The notes: generated from the sequence alone by a model not told the origin. 26,272 nt of DNA from Anditalea sp035461405 (GCA_035461405.1 DATHVH010000271.1:1-26272), one strand, 5' to 3'. Positions 15,841-23,730 are shown, counted from the stretch's first letter. Numbers and translations are program-made.

Positions 15841-16497
15841 ATGAAAAATATTAGTTTAATATTATTGTTGACTTCCATATGCTTCGCCGCTTGTGGACAG
15901 GAAGAAAAAACTAAAAAAGGAAAATCCATGGCAGAATTACCAAAGACTCAAGTAGAAGTACCTCAAGGATATGAAATTGCCACCCTAGGAAGCGGGTGTT
16001 TTTGGTGTATCGAAGCTATATATCAGGACGTCCAGGGCATTGAAAATGTAAAATCTGGATTCAGTGGAGGTCATGTAGCTAATCCAAGTTACCAGCAGGC
16101 TGTATCCGGTACAAGCGGACACGCTGAAGTCATTCAGTTTCATTATGATCCCAAAATCATTTCTTTTCAGGAAATATTAGAAATTTTTTGGGCTACTCAC
16201 GATCCTACCACGCTTAACAGGCAGGGAAATGACGTCGGTCCACAGTATAGGTCTGCTGTTTTTTATCATAATGAAAAACAAAAAGACGAGGCAAATTATT
16301 TTAAAAACAGATTAGAGGAAGAAAAAGCATTTGATAAGCCGATAGTTACAGAAATTACTCCATTTTCTAATTTCTATGTAGCGGAGGAATATCATCAAAA
16401 TTATTATAAATTAAATGCTAATCAGGGTTATTGTCAGTATGTGATAAGACCTAAGGTAGAAAAATTTAAAAAGGCTTTTGCAGATAAACTTAGATAA
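15841..16497 (+). CDS. msrA: Peptide methionine (S)-S-oxide reductase MsrA, lipoprotein form
   Basis: Reduces the S-epimer of methionine sulfoxide in proteins. With the ATG at 15841 it has 218 residues; the frame also has a TTG nine bases earlier which I reject. Residues 1-18 are a lipoprotein signal with FAAC and Cys18 as the lipid-attachment residue, followed by a Lys/Glu-rich linker, so the enzyme should work at the envelope. The catalytic domain begins near residue 45: GCFWC with nucleophile C53, then GFSGGHVANPSY, HAEVIQFHYDP, and the substrate pocket segment THDPTTLNRQGNDVGPQYRS. The C-terminal GYCQYVI gives a resolving Cys. No MsrB domain is fused. The gene ends in a bidirectional terminator shared with the convergent TetR gene. 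Confidence 0.96.
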   Translation: MKNISLILLLTSICFAACGQEEKTKKGKSMAELPKTQVEVPQGYEIATLGSGCFWCIEAIYQDVQGIENVKSGFSGGHVANPSYQQAVSGTSGHAEVIQFHYDPKIISFQEILEIFWATHDPTTLNRQGNDVGPQYRSAVFYHNEKQKDEANYFKNRLEEEKAFDKPIVTEITPFSNFYVAEEYHQNYYKLNANQGYCQYVIRPKVEKFKKAFADKLR

Positions 16498-16526
16498 AAA
16501 GAGAGGGATTAAGTCCCTCTCTTTTT
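16496..16526. terminator. Bidirectional intrinsic terminator between msrA and the TetR gene
   Basis: A perfect 13-bp inverted repeat pairs 16496-16508 with 16514-16526 around the loop TTAAG; the GC-rich core is GAGAGGGA/TCCCTCTC flanked by five A on the left and five T on the right, so it works in both directions. It overlaps the stop codons of both convergent genes. Confidence 0.9.
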
Positions 16527-17214
16527 AATTTGGGGTATCTTTAAGTAATACCGAGTACATGAGAGATTGTAGAAATTTCTTGACCATTAGTAGACTACCT
16601 TCTGGTTCCTGAAGCTCTGTAAGACCATTGAAATGTTGGGAAAAATAAAATTGTTCATAGGTGGTTTCTACTAGATTACAAGCTAATGCTCTAGGAAATT
16701 CATAATCTTCATTTACTTCCATAAAAATCTCTGATATGGTATCTACCAATTTTTCATAGCTTTGGAAAAAACCTTCTCTGCTTTCTTTATCCACTTTTTT
16801 AGTTAGATAAGCTTTGGCAGATTCTGATACTATTATTTCATGAAGTGTAGCGATATCCATATTTTTTACAGAAGGCCTTGCTTCTTCTATGTTTACCAAC
16901 ACGTCTATTAATTTGGAAAGTTTTTCTTTGGGACTGGAGCTGTTTTCTATCGAGAACAATATTTTCATATTTAATACCTCCCAATAAAATGATATAAGAT
17001 ATACCAGCAGATTATGTTTGTTTTCAAAATACCTGTAAATAGAGGCCTCATTAGACTGTATTTCAGCAGCTAATTTTTTGAAAGTAAATTCTTCTATACC
17101 CAGTTTCTTTATTAGGGAGATACTATGGGAAATTATTTTTTGTCCTAAACTGCTATGTTCTGGATTTTTAATATACAGCTTTTCATTCGCGGGAAAATGA
17201 ATGTCTATTTCCAT
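16525..17214 (-). CDS. TetR/AcrR family transcriptional regulator
   Basis: Helix-turn-helix repressor of about 229 residues. The DNA-binding domain occupies residues about 20-68, with the TetR signature FTFKKLAAEIQSNEASIYRYF (HTH about 43-63) and KHNLLVYLISFYW following. The C-terminal part is all-helical and would bind a ligand and form a dimer; I recognise no ligand class. Two ATG starts are possible: 17247, overlapping the preceding gene by 23 bases, and 17214, leaving a 10-base gap. I prefer 17214 because spacing in this operon is about 10 bases. It is the last gene after a YoaK-like membrane protein and a lipocalin-like secreted protein, so it probably autoregulates that operon. Its stop overlaps the terminator shared with msrA. 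Confidence 0.9.
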   Translation of the reverse strand: MEIDIHFPANEKLYIKNPEHSSLGQKIISHSISLIKKLGIEEFTFKKLAAEIQSNEASIYRYFENKHNLLVYLISFYWEVLNMKILFSIENSSSPKEKLSKLIDVLVNIEEARPSVKNMDIATLHEIIVSESAKAYLTKKVDKESREGFFQSYEKLVDTISEIFMEVNEDYEFPRALACNLVETTYEQFYFSQHFNGLTELQEPEGSLLMVKKFLQSLMYSVLLKDTPN

Positions 17215-17224
17215 TAGGCTGATT

Positions 17225-17980
17225 TTAATTTTGTTCTTGAATTTCATGAGCAGGTCTTCTGATTTTCATAATGGTCTTTTTGGTCACCACCATAGTCAGA
17301 TCATAATACGCAACAAATAGCATAACTACTGCCACCACGTAAAATACAATAAAATCAAACCTTAAAAAAATCCAGCCGCCACTTATTCCTCCCAAAAGGT
17401 AAAAAGATAGAATAGTAAATCTTAAGGTAAGCCTGTCTTTCAGAATTTTGGTTTTTTCAGTCTTGGGATGAAACCACTGTGAAAGTTCAGTACCTAAGTC
17501 AGTAAATAGTCCTGTGACGTGTGTGGTCTTCACTACTCCGCCGGTAATAGTCGATACCAAACTGTTTTGCAGACCCATACAGAATAGGAGAGCACCCACC
17601 AAATATTCTGTTTCTCTCAAGGTTTCGGTGTAATAATTATGACCATAATAGGCTATCACCAACAGGATCACTATTTCGATAAATACCGGGACAGAATGGG
17701 CTATATAAGTTCCTTTTTCCGCCACTGAATTTATAATATAATTGGCTATAAATGCTCCGGCCAAGAAAAGAAGAAGCCAGATCAATACTATAAAAACCTG
17801 GTGCCAATGTCCTTTGACGATCTCTTCGGCAAAGACTGCCACATGACCAGTTACATTAGAAGTAAAAGCAAAAAAAGCAATAACACTCGCTACGTTTACC
17901 ATGCCGGCTGCAATAGCAGTAGACCCCGCTAAAAGTAAATTGTCTTTGGTTAATCTCTTGGAGATATCATTTCTGAGCAT
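17225..17980 (-). CDS. YoaK/DUF1275 family membrane protein
   Basis: A 251-residue inner-membrane protein with six or so spans (about 15-40, 60-80, 92-112, 122-142, 188-205, 210-232). Family markers are visible: the N-terminal small-residue span with TSNVTGH, and LLFCMGLQNSLVSTITGGVVKTTHVTGLFTDLG seen as GLQNSL and TTHVTG at about 136-160. The function of DUF1275 proteins is not established; transport has been proposed. It sits 9 bases after the lipocalin-like gene and 10 bases before the TetR gene, so the three form one operon. Some TetR regulators control membrane transporters; here that idea is only positional. Confidence 0.9.
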   Translation of the reverse strand: MLRNDISKRLTKDNLLLAGSTAIAAGMVNVASVIAFFAFTSNVTGHVAVFAEEIVKGHWHQVFIVLIWLLLFLAGAFIANYIINSVAEKGTYIAHSVPVFIEIVILLVIAYYGHNYYTETLRETEYLVGALLFCMGLQNSLVSTITGGVVKTTHVTGLFTDLGTELSQWFHPKTEKTKILKDRLTLRFTILSFYLLGGISGGWIFLRFDFIVFYVVAVVMLFVAYYDLTMVVTKKTIMKIRRPAHEIQEQN

Positions 17981-17989
17981 TATTTAAAA

Positions 17990-18415
17990 TTATTTTGTGA
18001 AAGTCAGTTTTGCAATACCGCGAGATTCCATTCCAATATCAAAATTAAGGATCAATTGGTGGTCATTTAATTCTTTAATATCATATCTTTCTAGATGTCC
18101 ATCCTCATGGGTCAACTTCAATATATGCCCACGACCCTTTATTATCCAATTTGCCTTCCCTATCAATTCACCATCTTTTAAAAATAAAATGGTATTGTCA
18201 TCCTGAAACACCCAATGCTCAGCTTCATGTTTTCTTACTGAGGACAAATCATAATAAAACATTGAGGGTACATCAGCTTTTTCATAGGTCCAGCTTTCTT
18301 CTGACCACTCACCGATAATGATATTCTCAGGATTGGTAGTAGTGAACCCCAAAACAACTGCTAAAGTGAGCAGCATGATCCCAGCTGATTTTATGAGTGA
18401 ATTAAACTTAAACAT
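17990..18415 (-). CDS. Exported lipocalin-like small protein
   Basis: A 141-residue hypothetical protein. Residues 1-25 are a signal peptide or single anchor (MLLTLAVVLGF core). The rest is beta-rich, opening with IIIGEWSEESWTY and ending LILNFDIGMESRGIAKLTF, which recalls the short lipocalin-like domains (GxW start) common in secreted Bacteroidota proteins. No catalytic motif is visible. It leads the operon with the YoaK-like and TetR genes. Function unknown; binding of a small ligand or an envelope role is possible. Confidence 0.75.
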   Translation of the reverse strand: MFKFNSLIKSAGIMLLTLAVVLGFTTTNPENIIIGEWSEESWTYEKADVPSMFYYDLSSVRKHEAEHWVFQDDNTILFLKDGELIGKANWIIKGRGHILKLTHEDGHLERYDIKELNDHQLILNFDIGMESRGIAKLTFTK

Positions 18416-18452
18416 ATAATTAAAGCTTTCAAAAATGATAGTATTACTATTG

Positions 18453-18465
18453 CCTTTAGCTAAGG
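18453..18465. promoter_or_regulatory. Weak candidate operator around TTAGCTAA
   Basis: An 8-bp perfect palindrome TTAGCTAA (18456-18463) is flanked by CC and GG with one bulged T, about 40 bases before the lipocalin/YoaK/TetR operon start. The position suits TetR autoregulation, but the symmetry is short and could be chance. Confidence 0.2.
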
Positions 18466-18599
18466 TAACGATAAACTCCCAGATTTGTTGATAGATTTAT
18501 TGATTATTTGTCTGCCGTCCCTAATGGTATAATTTTTATATAGAATGCTCTTTTGGTAGTAATTTTAGACGTAATACACCTAAATAGGTATAAATTCAT

Positions 18600-18607
18600 T
18601 AAGTTTG
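18600..18607 (+). promoter_or_regulatory. Candidate Bacteroidota -7 element TAAGTTTG
   Basis: TAAGTTTG matches the TAnnTTTG core, 27 bases before the ATG at 18635. No TTG lies at the expected -33 distance. The TTG inside it is the alternative start codon of the downstream frame, so if this is the promoter, translation must start at 18635. Confidence 0.3.
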
Positions 18608-18634
18608 TCAAATTTAAATGAGAGAAATACCTAT

Positions 18635-20302
18635 ATGAAAAGAACAAGAGCACAAGAATCAAGAGCGGCAATAGAAAAGCTTTATATCACCATGAGACAT
18701 TTATTTACCCGAGGCACCTATAAGCCTATGGGTGTTTCTGGCGAATCCTTGATAAGCTCTTTACTTATATTAAGTCCTGAGATATATGGACTAGTGACCG
18801 AAAAGGAAAAGATAGAATTGGATGGACTCTTGTATATAATGGAGCGTCTTCCCAAAGGGATAGAAGAATGCCGCTTTATCAGACTTATCAGTCGAGAAGG
18901 TTACGAAGATTCAGATTTTGAAACGTTAGTCCCTGTAAGGAGGAAAAGAAACTGCTATAGGGTAGATGACCATCAAATGTATGTAGAAATGACTAGGGGA
19001 AAGAGTGACATATACGATATACTGACTCACCTTACCTTCCTATATATCGAATCAGAGATCATCAGATTTAACAGCACAGACCATAAAGGTAAAGAAAACC
19101 TGAACTGGAAAATGCTGGCAGAAATAGTGGAAAAGGAAGCGAAAGGGGAGGAATTTGATCACGAAGCAGCATGCTCCTACCTTAGTCATATCACAGGACG
19201 AACATTTGCTGAAACTGTAGCCGCTGTAAATAAATTTGAAGCCTCTAATAACAGTAACAGTCTTTTTGCTATAATATACAACTTAGGCAAACTGTCAATA
19301 GAAGAAGCATTATACGATAAAGACAGGGAAATATCCTTCTCTGCCACCTTAAGGGAAAGAGTAGGGCACCATGTCTATGGAGAGCTCTGGGCATGTAGGA
19401 TCAAAACTGTGCTGGATGAAGAAAAACTATTAGAAAGACCTATCCATATTATCTCTGCAAATCTTCACAGCGTAATGAACATCATATACGCACACCAGGC
19501 ATTCGGGGTAAATACTTATGAGGACATTGAGAGTGTAGCGATGGATATATCAGTCATGGCTAAAAAGAATAGGGCAAAAGAGATCTTAGACTATGCAAAC
19601 AGACATGGCTATATAAATCTCCCTGATACTTCAGGGACCAATATCGGGGTCCAGATTTTTGATACAGCCAAAATGAACCACGATACAGTCATACCGGGTA
19701 TCAAGCTACCAAAGGAAAAGAAGAATAAACCGGTCATTGTCGTGATGGATTATGCCTTTGGTGAGCAGGCCTATGAGTGTATGGATGAGCTACTCAAAAC
19801 GTATGATAAAGACGGTCAGAATATTTCACTTAATGTGGTGTCAATATCTATTATGGGGAAGGCTGGGATTTTAAAAGGAAATAAAGGTGATATCATGATT
19901 CCAAATAGTCATGTATTTGAAGGAACGGCAGATAATTACCCTTTGATCAATGAGCTTAATATTTCTGATTTTGAAGGTTTTGGTTTGGGTGTTTATGATG
20001 GACCTATGATCACCGTGCTAGGTACATCGTTACAAAATAGAGATGTGCTATCGTATTTTATGGAATCTAGCTGGAAAGCTGCAGGGCTGGAAATGGAAGG
20101 TGCACACTATCAAAAAGCCATACAATCCGCCAGTAAGATCAGGCATAGTATCCGAGAAGATGTAAAAGTATTATATGCTTATTATGCTTCAGATAATCCT
20201 TTGGAGACGGGAAGTACATTAGCTTCCGGAGCTCTGGGTGTAGAGGGAGTACGGCCTACCTACCTTATAACCTATAAGATCCTCGAAAAAATTTTTAGTT
20301 AA
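18635..20302 (+). CDS. DUF6909-like protein with a nucleoside-phosphorylase-like C-terminal region
   Basis: A 555-residue cytoplasmic protein that I take for the Bacteroidota family listed as DUF6909; this name is from memory. The N-terminal 300 residues are helical (opening TRAQESRAAIEKLYITMRHLF), without known motifs. The C-terminal 200 residues have features of purine nucleoside phosphorylase/AMP nucleosidase folds: VVMDYAFGEQAYE, a glycine-rich SIMGKAGILKGNKGDIMIPN, then LEMEGA at 485-490 (the EMEG motif holding the nucleoside in that superfamily) and YYASDNPL at about 516-523 (position of the catalytic Asp). The frame extends to a TTG at 18605; I choose the ATG at 18635 because a TAnnTTTG-like element overlaps that TTG. 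The gene is monocistronic. Enzymatic activity is inference; it could be a degenerate, sensing relative. Confidence 0.75.
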   Translation: MKRTRAQESRAAIEKLYITMRHLFTRGTYKPMGVSGESLISSLLILSPEIYGLVTEKEKIELDGLLYIMERLPKGIEECRFIRLISREGYEDSDFETLVPVRRKRNCYRVDDHQMYVEMTRGKSDIYDILTHLTFLYIESEIIRFNSTDHKGKENLNWKMLAEIVEKEAKGEEFDHEAACSYLSHITGRTFAETVAAVNKFEASNNSNSLFAIIYNLGKLSIEEALYDKDREISFSATLRERVGHHVYGELWACRIKTVLDEEKLLERPIHIISANLHSVMNIIYAHQAFGVNTYEDIESVAMDISVMAKKNRAKEILDYANRHGYINLPDTSGTNIGVQIFDTAKMNHDTVIPGIKLPKEKKNKPVIVVMDYAFGEQAYECMDELLKTYDKDGQNISLNVVSISIMGKAGILKGNKGDIMIPNSHVFEGTADNYPLINELNISDFEGFGLGVYDGPMITVLGTSLQNRDVLSYFMESSWKAAGLEMEGAHYQKAIQSASKIRHSIREDVKVLYAYYASDNPLETGSTLASGALGVEGVRPTYLITYKILEKIFS

Positions 20303-20305
20303 TAT

Positions 20306-20387
20306 AAGTGTCCGAAAGTCCACCGATTAAGATTTACTGCTTCCCGTATAATAGCAAAAACTTTTAAAATGGAACTTTCGGACATTT
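20306..20387. repeat. Long-loop inverted repeat, possible miniature element or structured RNA
   Basis: TGTCCGAAAGT (20309-20319) pairs perfectly with ACTTTCGGACA (20374-20384). The stem extends outward by a wobble and two A-T pairs, and inward by CC/GG if one base is bulged, around a loop of roughly 50 bases. The right arm is followed by five T in all. No clear target-site duplication flanks it. It could be an unusual terminator for the preceding gene, a small RNA, or a remnant MITE. Confidence 0.5.
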
Positions 20388-20573
20388 TTCATCGCTTCAA
20401 ATTCAATGCCATTACTTAAATTGGGCATTCACATGCAATTCCCGCTGATTATTCGCTTATAAAGTGTTAAGGTTAAAATTAATTGTTTTGGGTGAATATG
20501 TTAATTATTATATCTATTAAGTAAGTAGTATTGGTATATGAGATTACAAGAGTAGATGATTATAGTATAATTT

Positions 20574-20581
20574 TAATTTTG
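20574..20581 (+). promoter_or_regulatory. Candidate Bacteroidota -7 element TAATTTTG
   Basis: TAATTTTG matches TAnnTTTG and ends 56 bases before the DoxX-like gene. A TTG at the usual -33 distance is missing, the nearest being at 20531-20533. Support is therefore partial. Confidence 0.3.
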
Positions 20582-20637
20582 TTTCTATTTCTTTTAATGA
20601 TATTTTTAACTAATTATCACACCAGCAAGATCATTGA

Positions 20638-20982
20638 ATGGGTCAAGTTTCCCTTTATTTAATGTCGGCAGTTTATATTTTGGCCGGTATAATGCATTTT
20701 ATCAAGCCAAAAATATACCTCCGGATTATTCCTCCATATTTCCCAAATCCCGCATTATTAAATAAAATAGCAGGGCTATCTGAAATTGTTCTTGGATTTG
20801 GTTTGTTGTTTGAAAGTACCAGAAGTTATGCGGCCTTTGGTATTATTTTATTGCTAATTGCCGTATTTCCCGCCAATCTGTACATGTATCAGAAAAAGAC
20901 CAGAGGAATCCCTAATTGGATGTTGGCTTTAAGACTTCCATTACAGCTAGTACTTATAGGATGGGCTTATTTATATATTTAA
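20638..20982 (+). CDS. DoxX-like small membrane protein
   Basis: A 114-residue inner-membrane protein with four predicted spans (about 3-20, 42-60, 65-85 and 92-113). The text YILAGIMHFIKPKIYLRIIPPYFPNP is characteristic of the DoxX-like group that includes small 'MauE/DoxX' proteins, with the conserved AGIxHF and P-rich loop, and AGLSEIVLGFGLL follows. Function is unproven; relatives have been linked to redox or membrane processes. The ATG at 20638 fits. It precedes the DEAD-box helicase by 16 bases, suggesting one transcript, though the functions have no obvious tie. Confidence 0.85.
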   Translation: MGQVSLYLMSAVYILAGIMHFIKPKIYLRIIPPYFPNPALLNKIAGLSEIVLGFGLLFESTRSYAAFGIILLLIAVFPANLYMYQKKTRGIPNWMLALRLPLQLVLIGWAYLYI

Positions 20983-20998
20983 AATAAACAGTATAATT

Positions 20999-22372
20999 TT
21001 GAGTTTCGATAAATTTAATTTTGAGGATTCCCTGAAAGAGGGATTGGATGCAATGGGCTTCGATAAGCCTACACCCATCCAGGAACAGGCTATTCCGGCC
21101 ATATTAGAAGGTAAAGATCTTATAGCCACTGCCCAAACAGGGACCGGCAAAACTGCAGCTTTTATCCTACCTATTCTTAACAAAATAGCAAAGGAAGGAT
21201 CAAGCCAGTTAAATACTTTGATACTGGCCCCAACCCGAGAACTGGCCATCCAGATAGATCAGCAGATTCAGGGTTTTTCTTATTTTCTGGGAATCAGCTC
21301 TATCCCTATATATGGGGGAGGAGACGGTATAGTCTGGGAGCAGCAGAAGAAAGCCTTGGAACAAGGCGCTGAAATAGTAGTAGCTACCCCGGGAAGGCTG
21401 ATAGCTCTCTTGGCGGGTGGGAAGATTAATCTTTCTACACTAGAACATCTTATTCTGGACGAAGCGGACAGAATGATGGATATGGGCTTTTCGGATGACC
21501 TATTTAAAATAGTGGGATACTTGCCAAAGAACAGACAGACCATTATGTTTTCAGCTACTATGCCCCCTAAAATCCGTCAGTTTTCAAAACAGATTTTAAA
21601 TAATCCCGAAGAAATCAATATAGCTTTAGGCAAGACTGCGAAAGGGGTAACCCAAAGCAGTTATATGGTATATGACAATCAAAAGGAAGAATTGGTCAAG
21701 CATATACTTCACCAAAAAGCTTATGAAGCGGTCATCATATTTGCATCTACAAAAGATAAAGTAAAAAGTCTGTATAAAATCCTAAAAAAGGATTTTGAGA
21801 TAGAAGCATTTCACTCAGACTTAGAGCAGGTGGAGAGGGAGAAAATAATGTCAGCATTTAAAAGCAGATCACTAAAAATACTGGTAGGTACAGACATTAT
21901 ATCCAGAGGTATAGACATTGTAGGCATCGAATTGGTAATCAACTATGACACTCCAAACGATCCAGAAGACTATGTTCATCGGGTAGGTAGGACAGCCAGA
22001 GCAGACAGTAAAGGTGAAGCCATAACTTTTGTCAATGAAAAAGACCGCTTTAAATATACCAATATAGAGCAGCTTATAGGAATGGAGATTACTAAACTGG
22101 AACTTCCAGAACATTTGGGCGAAGCACCTACCTTCAAATCATCCTCATCTAGAGGGGATAAAAGATCAGGAGGAAAGTCCTCAGGGAAGACATTCAAAAA
22201 AAAATCCGGAAATAGAAATTCCCCAGGTAAATCCAATAGAGAAAAAGCAACTGATCGTCAGTCCGCAGCTACTCCCACGCCTGATCAATCTCAAACAACA
22301 TCTTCACCTAATACTACAGGCACAAACAATAAATTTAAACAAAGGAGAAATATTGATCAAGAGAAGTTATAG
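20999..22372 (+). CDS. DEAD-box ATP-dependent RNA helicase
   Basis: Cytoplasmic RNA helicase of 457 residues, RhlE/CsdA-type, acting in RNA unwinding, ribosome assembly or cold adaptation. All motifs are present in order: Q motif with F8 and PTPIQ (24-28), motif I AQTGTGKT (45-52, K51), PTRELA (78-83), GG (107-108), TPGRL (130-134), DEAD (154-157), SAT (185-187), FASTK, GTDIISRGID and HRVGRTAR. From about residue 380 a low-complexity basic tail rich in Ser, Lys, Gly, then Thr/Pro/Gln probably binds RNA. The start codon is TTG at 20999: the N-terminus MSFDKFNF carries the upstream aromatic of the Q motif, and the next ATG (residue 19) would destroy that motif. It follows the DoxX-like gene by 16 bases and ends before a bidirectional hairpin. 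Confidence 0.95.
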   Translation: MSFDKFNFEDSLKEGLDAMGFDKPTPIQEQAIPAILEGKDLIATAQTGTGKTAAFILPILNKIAKEGSSQLNTLILAPTRELAIQIDQQIQGFSYFLGISSIPIYGGGDGIVWEQQKKALEQGAEIVVATPGRLIALLAGGKINLSTLEHLILDEADRMMDMGFSDDLFKIVGYLPKNRQTIMFSATMPPKIRQFSKQILNNPEEINIALGKTAKGVTQSSYMVYDNQKEELVKHILHQKAYEAVIIFASTKDKVKSLYKILKKDFEIEAFHSDLEQVEREKIMSAFKSRSLKILVGTDIISRGIDIVGIELVINYDTPNDPEDYVHRVGRTARADSKGEAITFVNEKDRFKYTNIEQLIGMEITKLELPEHLGEAPTFKSSSSRGDKRSGGKSSGKTFKKKSGNRNSPGKSNREKATDRQSAATPTPDQSQTTSSPNTTGTNNKFKQRRNIDQEKL

Positions 22373-22399
22373 GATTACCTAAGTCTATTATTGATAATA

Positions 22400-22431
22400 A
22401 AAGACCATAGCCGTTAAAAACTATGGTCTTT
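22400..22431. terminator. Bidirectional terminator between helicase and serine hydrolase genes
   Basis: A perfect 11-bp inverted repeat, AAAGACCATAG (22400-22410) with CTATGGTCTTT (22421-22431), has a 10-base loop. It lies between two convergent genes, 28 bases past the helicase stop and 45 bases past the stop of the minus-strand hydrolase. T runs are short (three to four) on both sides. Confidence 0.75.
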
Positions 22432-22475
22432 GAATAATTAACTACTTAATTGGCTTCTTTACTGATTTACTTAAC

Positions 22476-23708
22476 TCATTCCTCCAAACTTTGTAAAACC
22501 AAACGGATTAACTCATCCATACTGTTACTTTTTAGCCATCGTGCCACCACTATAAGATCATTTGCACGGTCGACATAAACCATATTAACTCCAGCACCTA
22601 GATGATAAAATGCTGAGGCTGGAGCGGAAGGCAATAGCTTCTGATCTGTATTTACAAAATAATTCATAAAACCATAAGTGTCCTGGGCAGGGGTGGGGGT
22701 TGTAGACTTTTCCAGCCAATCTTCAGAAATAACCTGCTCGCCATTCCAATTACCTTTATTCAAAGTCAAATATCCAAACCTGGCTTGATCATAAGCATTG
22801 ATAAACATGCCTCCTCCCCAGTGTGAACCTCCGCTTACAGCCTGCATGATCTGCCCGTCTATAATGACAAATGAATTTTCATATCCAGTCCATCTCCAAG
22901 TATCACTGGCTCCAATTTTATCCATGAGATGATCCTTTAGAACTACCGGAAGAGGTTTTCTCCATAAATTCATACTTGCCAAGGCAAGGACGTTTACCCT
23001 CGTATCATTATATTTATAAACAGACCCCGGTTCATTTCTTTCACGGGATCTCCATTCTTTGGAATCTGTTACCGGTCTATCAGCCCAGTCAGGTTTTCCC
23101 CATAGGTTTCCTTCCCAGTCCGACGTTTGCCTTAACAGGTGGTCCCATGTAATCTTTCGGTTATGATCTGTATCAAACAGCTCAAAAATATCCTCTTCAT
23201 TGAGATGATCTGCTTTATTTCGTTGAGATTGTATAGGATCATACGGGATGATCGGTGCCATATAGGGGTAGACAAAATCCAATTCACTTCTTATCATCCC
23301 TCTGTCAAATGCAAGACCTACAGTAGCAGACAAAAAACTTTTTGCAACACTGAATGTAAGGTCAACTCTCTCCGGCGTACCCCATTCTGCTACTATATAT
23401 CCGTTTTTGATTATAAGTCCAGTTGCTTCTCCTCGATTTTTCATTGGACCGATCGGAAATCCAAAAGGTTCCCTTCCAAAAGCACTTTCATAATGGGCTG
23501 CTTTCAGATTAGGATCGGCGTCGGTTTCATTGTTTTTTGCGTATTCTATAGCTTTAACTAATTTCTCGGCATTAATCTTGAGGTTGTTAGGTGATTGGGA
23601 TTGCCATTCGTTTTTATTAGGATAGTAAACTTTTTCTTGTGCATAGAGGGCAAAGTTTATTTCTAGGAGTAGGACCAAGGCAATCATTACTTTCGGTAAG
23701 ATTTTCAT
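22476..23708 (-). CDS. Secreted serine hydrolase of the class C beta-lactamase/esterase fold
   Basis: Periplasmic or secreted hydrolase of 410 residues with a Sec signal peptide (1-23, ending LYAQ). The catalytic SxxK is S120-V-A-K123. The second motif, usually YxN, reads Y233-N-D235 in VYKYNDTRVN, and HLGAG near residue 370 stands for the KTG/HxG box. The text HNRKITWDHLLRQTSDWEG and GGSHWGGGMFINAYDQARFG are typical for esterase-like members (EstB/penicillin-binding-protein-related) rather than resistance enzymes, so I would not predict antibiotic resistance. Substrate unknown: esters, D-amino acid peptides or cell-wall fragments. It lies divergent from the FAD oxidoreductase gene and converges on the helicase, with a terminator between. 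The ATG at 23708 directly starts the signal peptide. Confidence 0.88.
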   Translation of the reverse strand: MKILPKVMIALVLLLEINFALYAQEKVYYPNKNEWQSQSPNNLKINAEKLVKAIEYAKNNETDADPNLKAAHYESAFGREPFGFPIGPMKNRGEATGLIIKNGYIVAEWGTPERVDLTFSVAKSFLSATVGLAFDRGMIRSELDFVYPYMAPIIPYDPIQSQRNKADHLNEEDIFELFDTDHNRKITWDHLLRQTSDWEGNLWGKPDWADRPVTDSKEWRSRERNEPGSVYKYNDTRVNVLALASMNLWRKPLPVVLKDHLMDKIGASDTWRWTGYENSFVIIDGQIMQAVSGGSHWGGGMFINAYDQARFGYLTLNKGNWNGEQVISEDWLEKSTTPTPAQDTYGFMNYFVNTDQKLLPSAPASAFYHLGAGVNMVYVDRANDLIVVARWLKSNSMDELIRLVLQSLEE

Positions 23709-23730
23709 AAAGAAGCAAGTTGTTTTGTTT

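Larger units (their letters stand above)
20303..20637. other. 335-bp intergenic region
   Basis: Holds a long inverted repeat at 20306-20387 in its left part and a TAATTTTG promoter-like element at 20574-20581 near the right end. Between about 20390 and 20570 the sequence is AT-rich, with no ORF, RNA gene or repeat that I can support. Confidence 0.45.

Noticed and set aside
23130..23175. EF-hand-like calcium loop (DTDHNRKITWDHL) in the serine hydrolase
   Set aside because: The HNRKITWDHLLRQTS part is a family motif of these esterase-like hydrolases, so the resemblance to an EF-hand is most likely chance.
23139..23561. Plus-strand 140-residue reading frame opposite the serine hydrolase gene
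   Set aside because: Cys/Ser/Phe-rich shadow frame; the minus strand carries all expected catalytic motifs.
22476..23708. Beta-lactamase resistance gene
   Set aside because: SxxK is present, but the YND and HLGAG boxes and the WGGGMFINAYDQARFG text are of esterase-type relatives.
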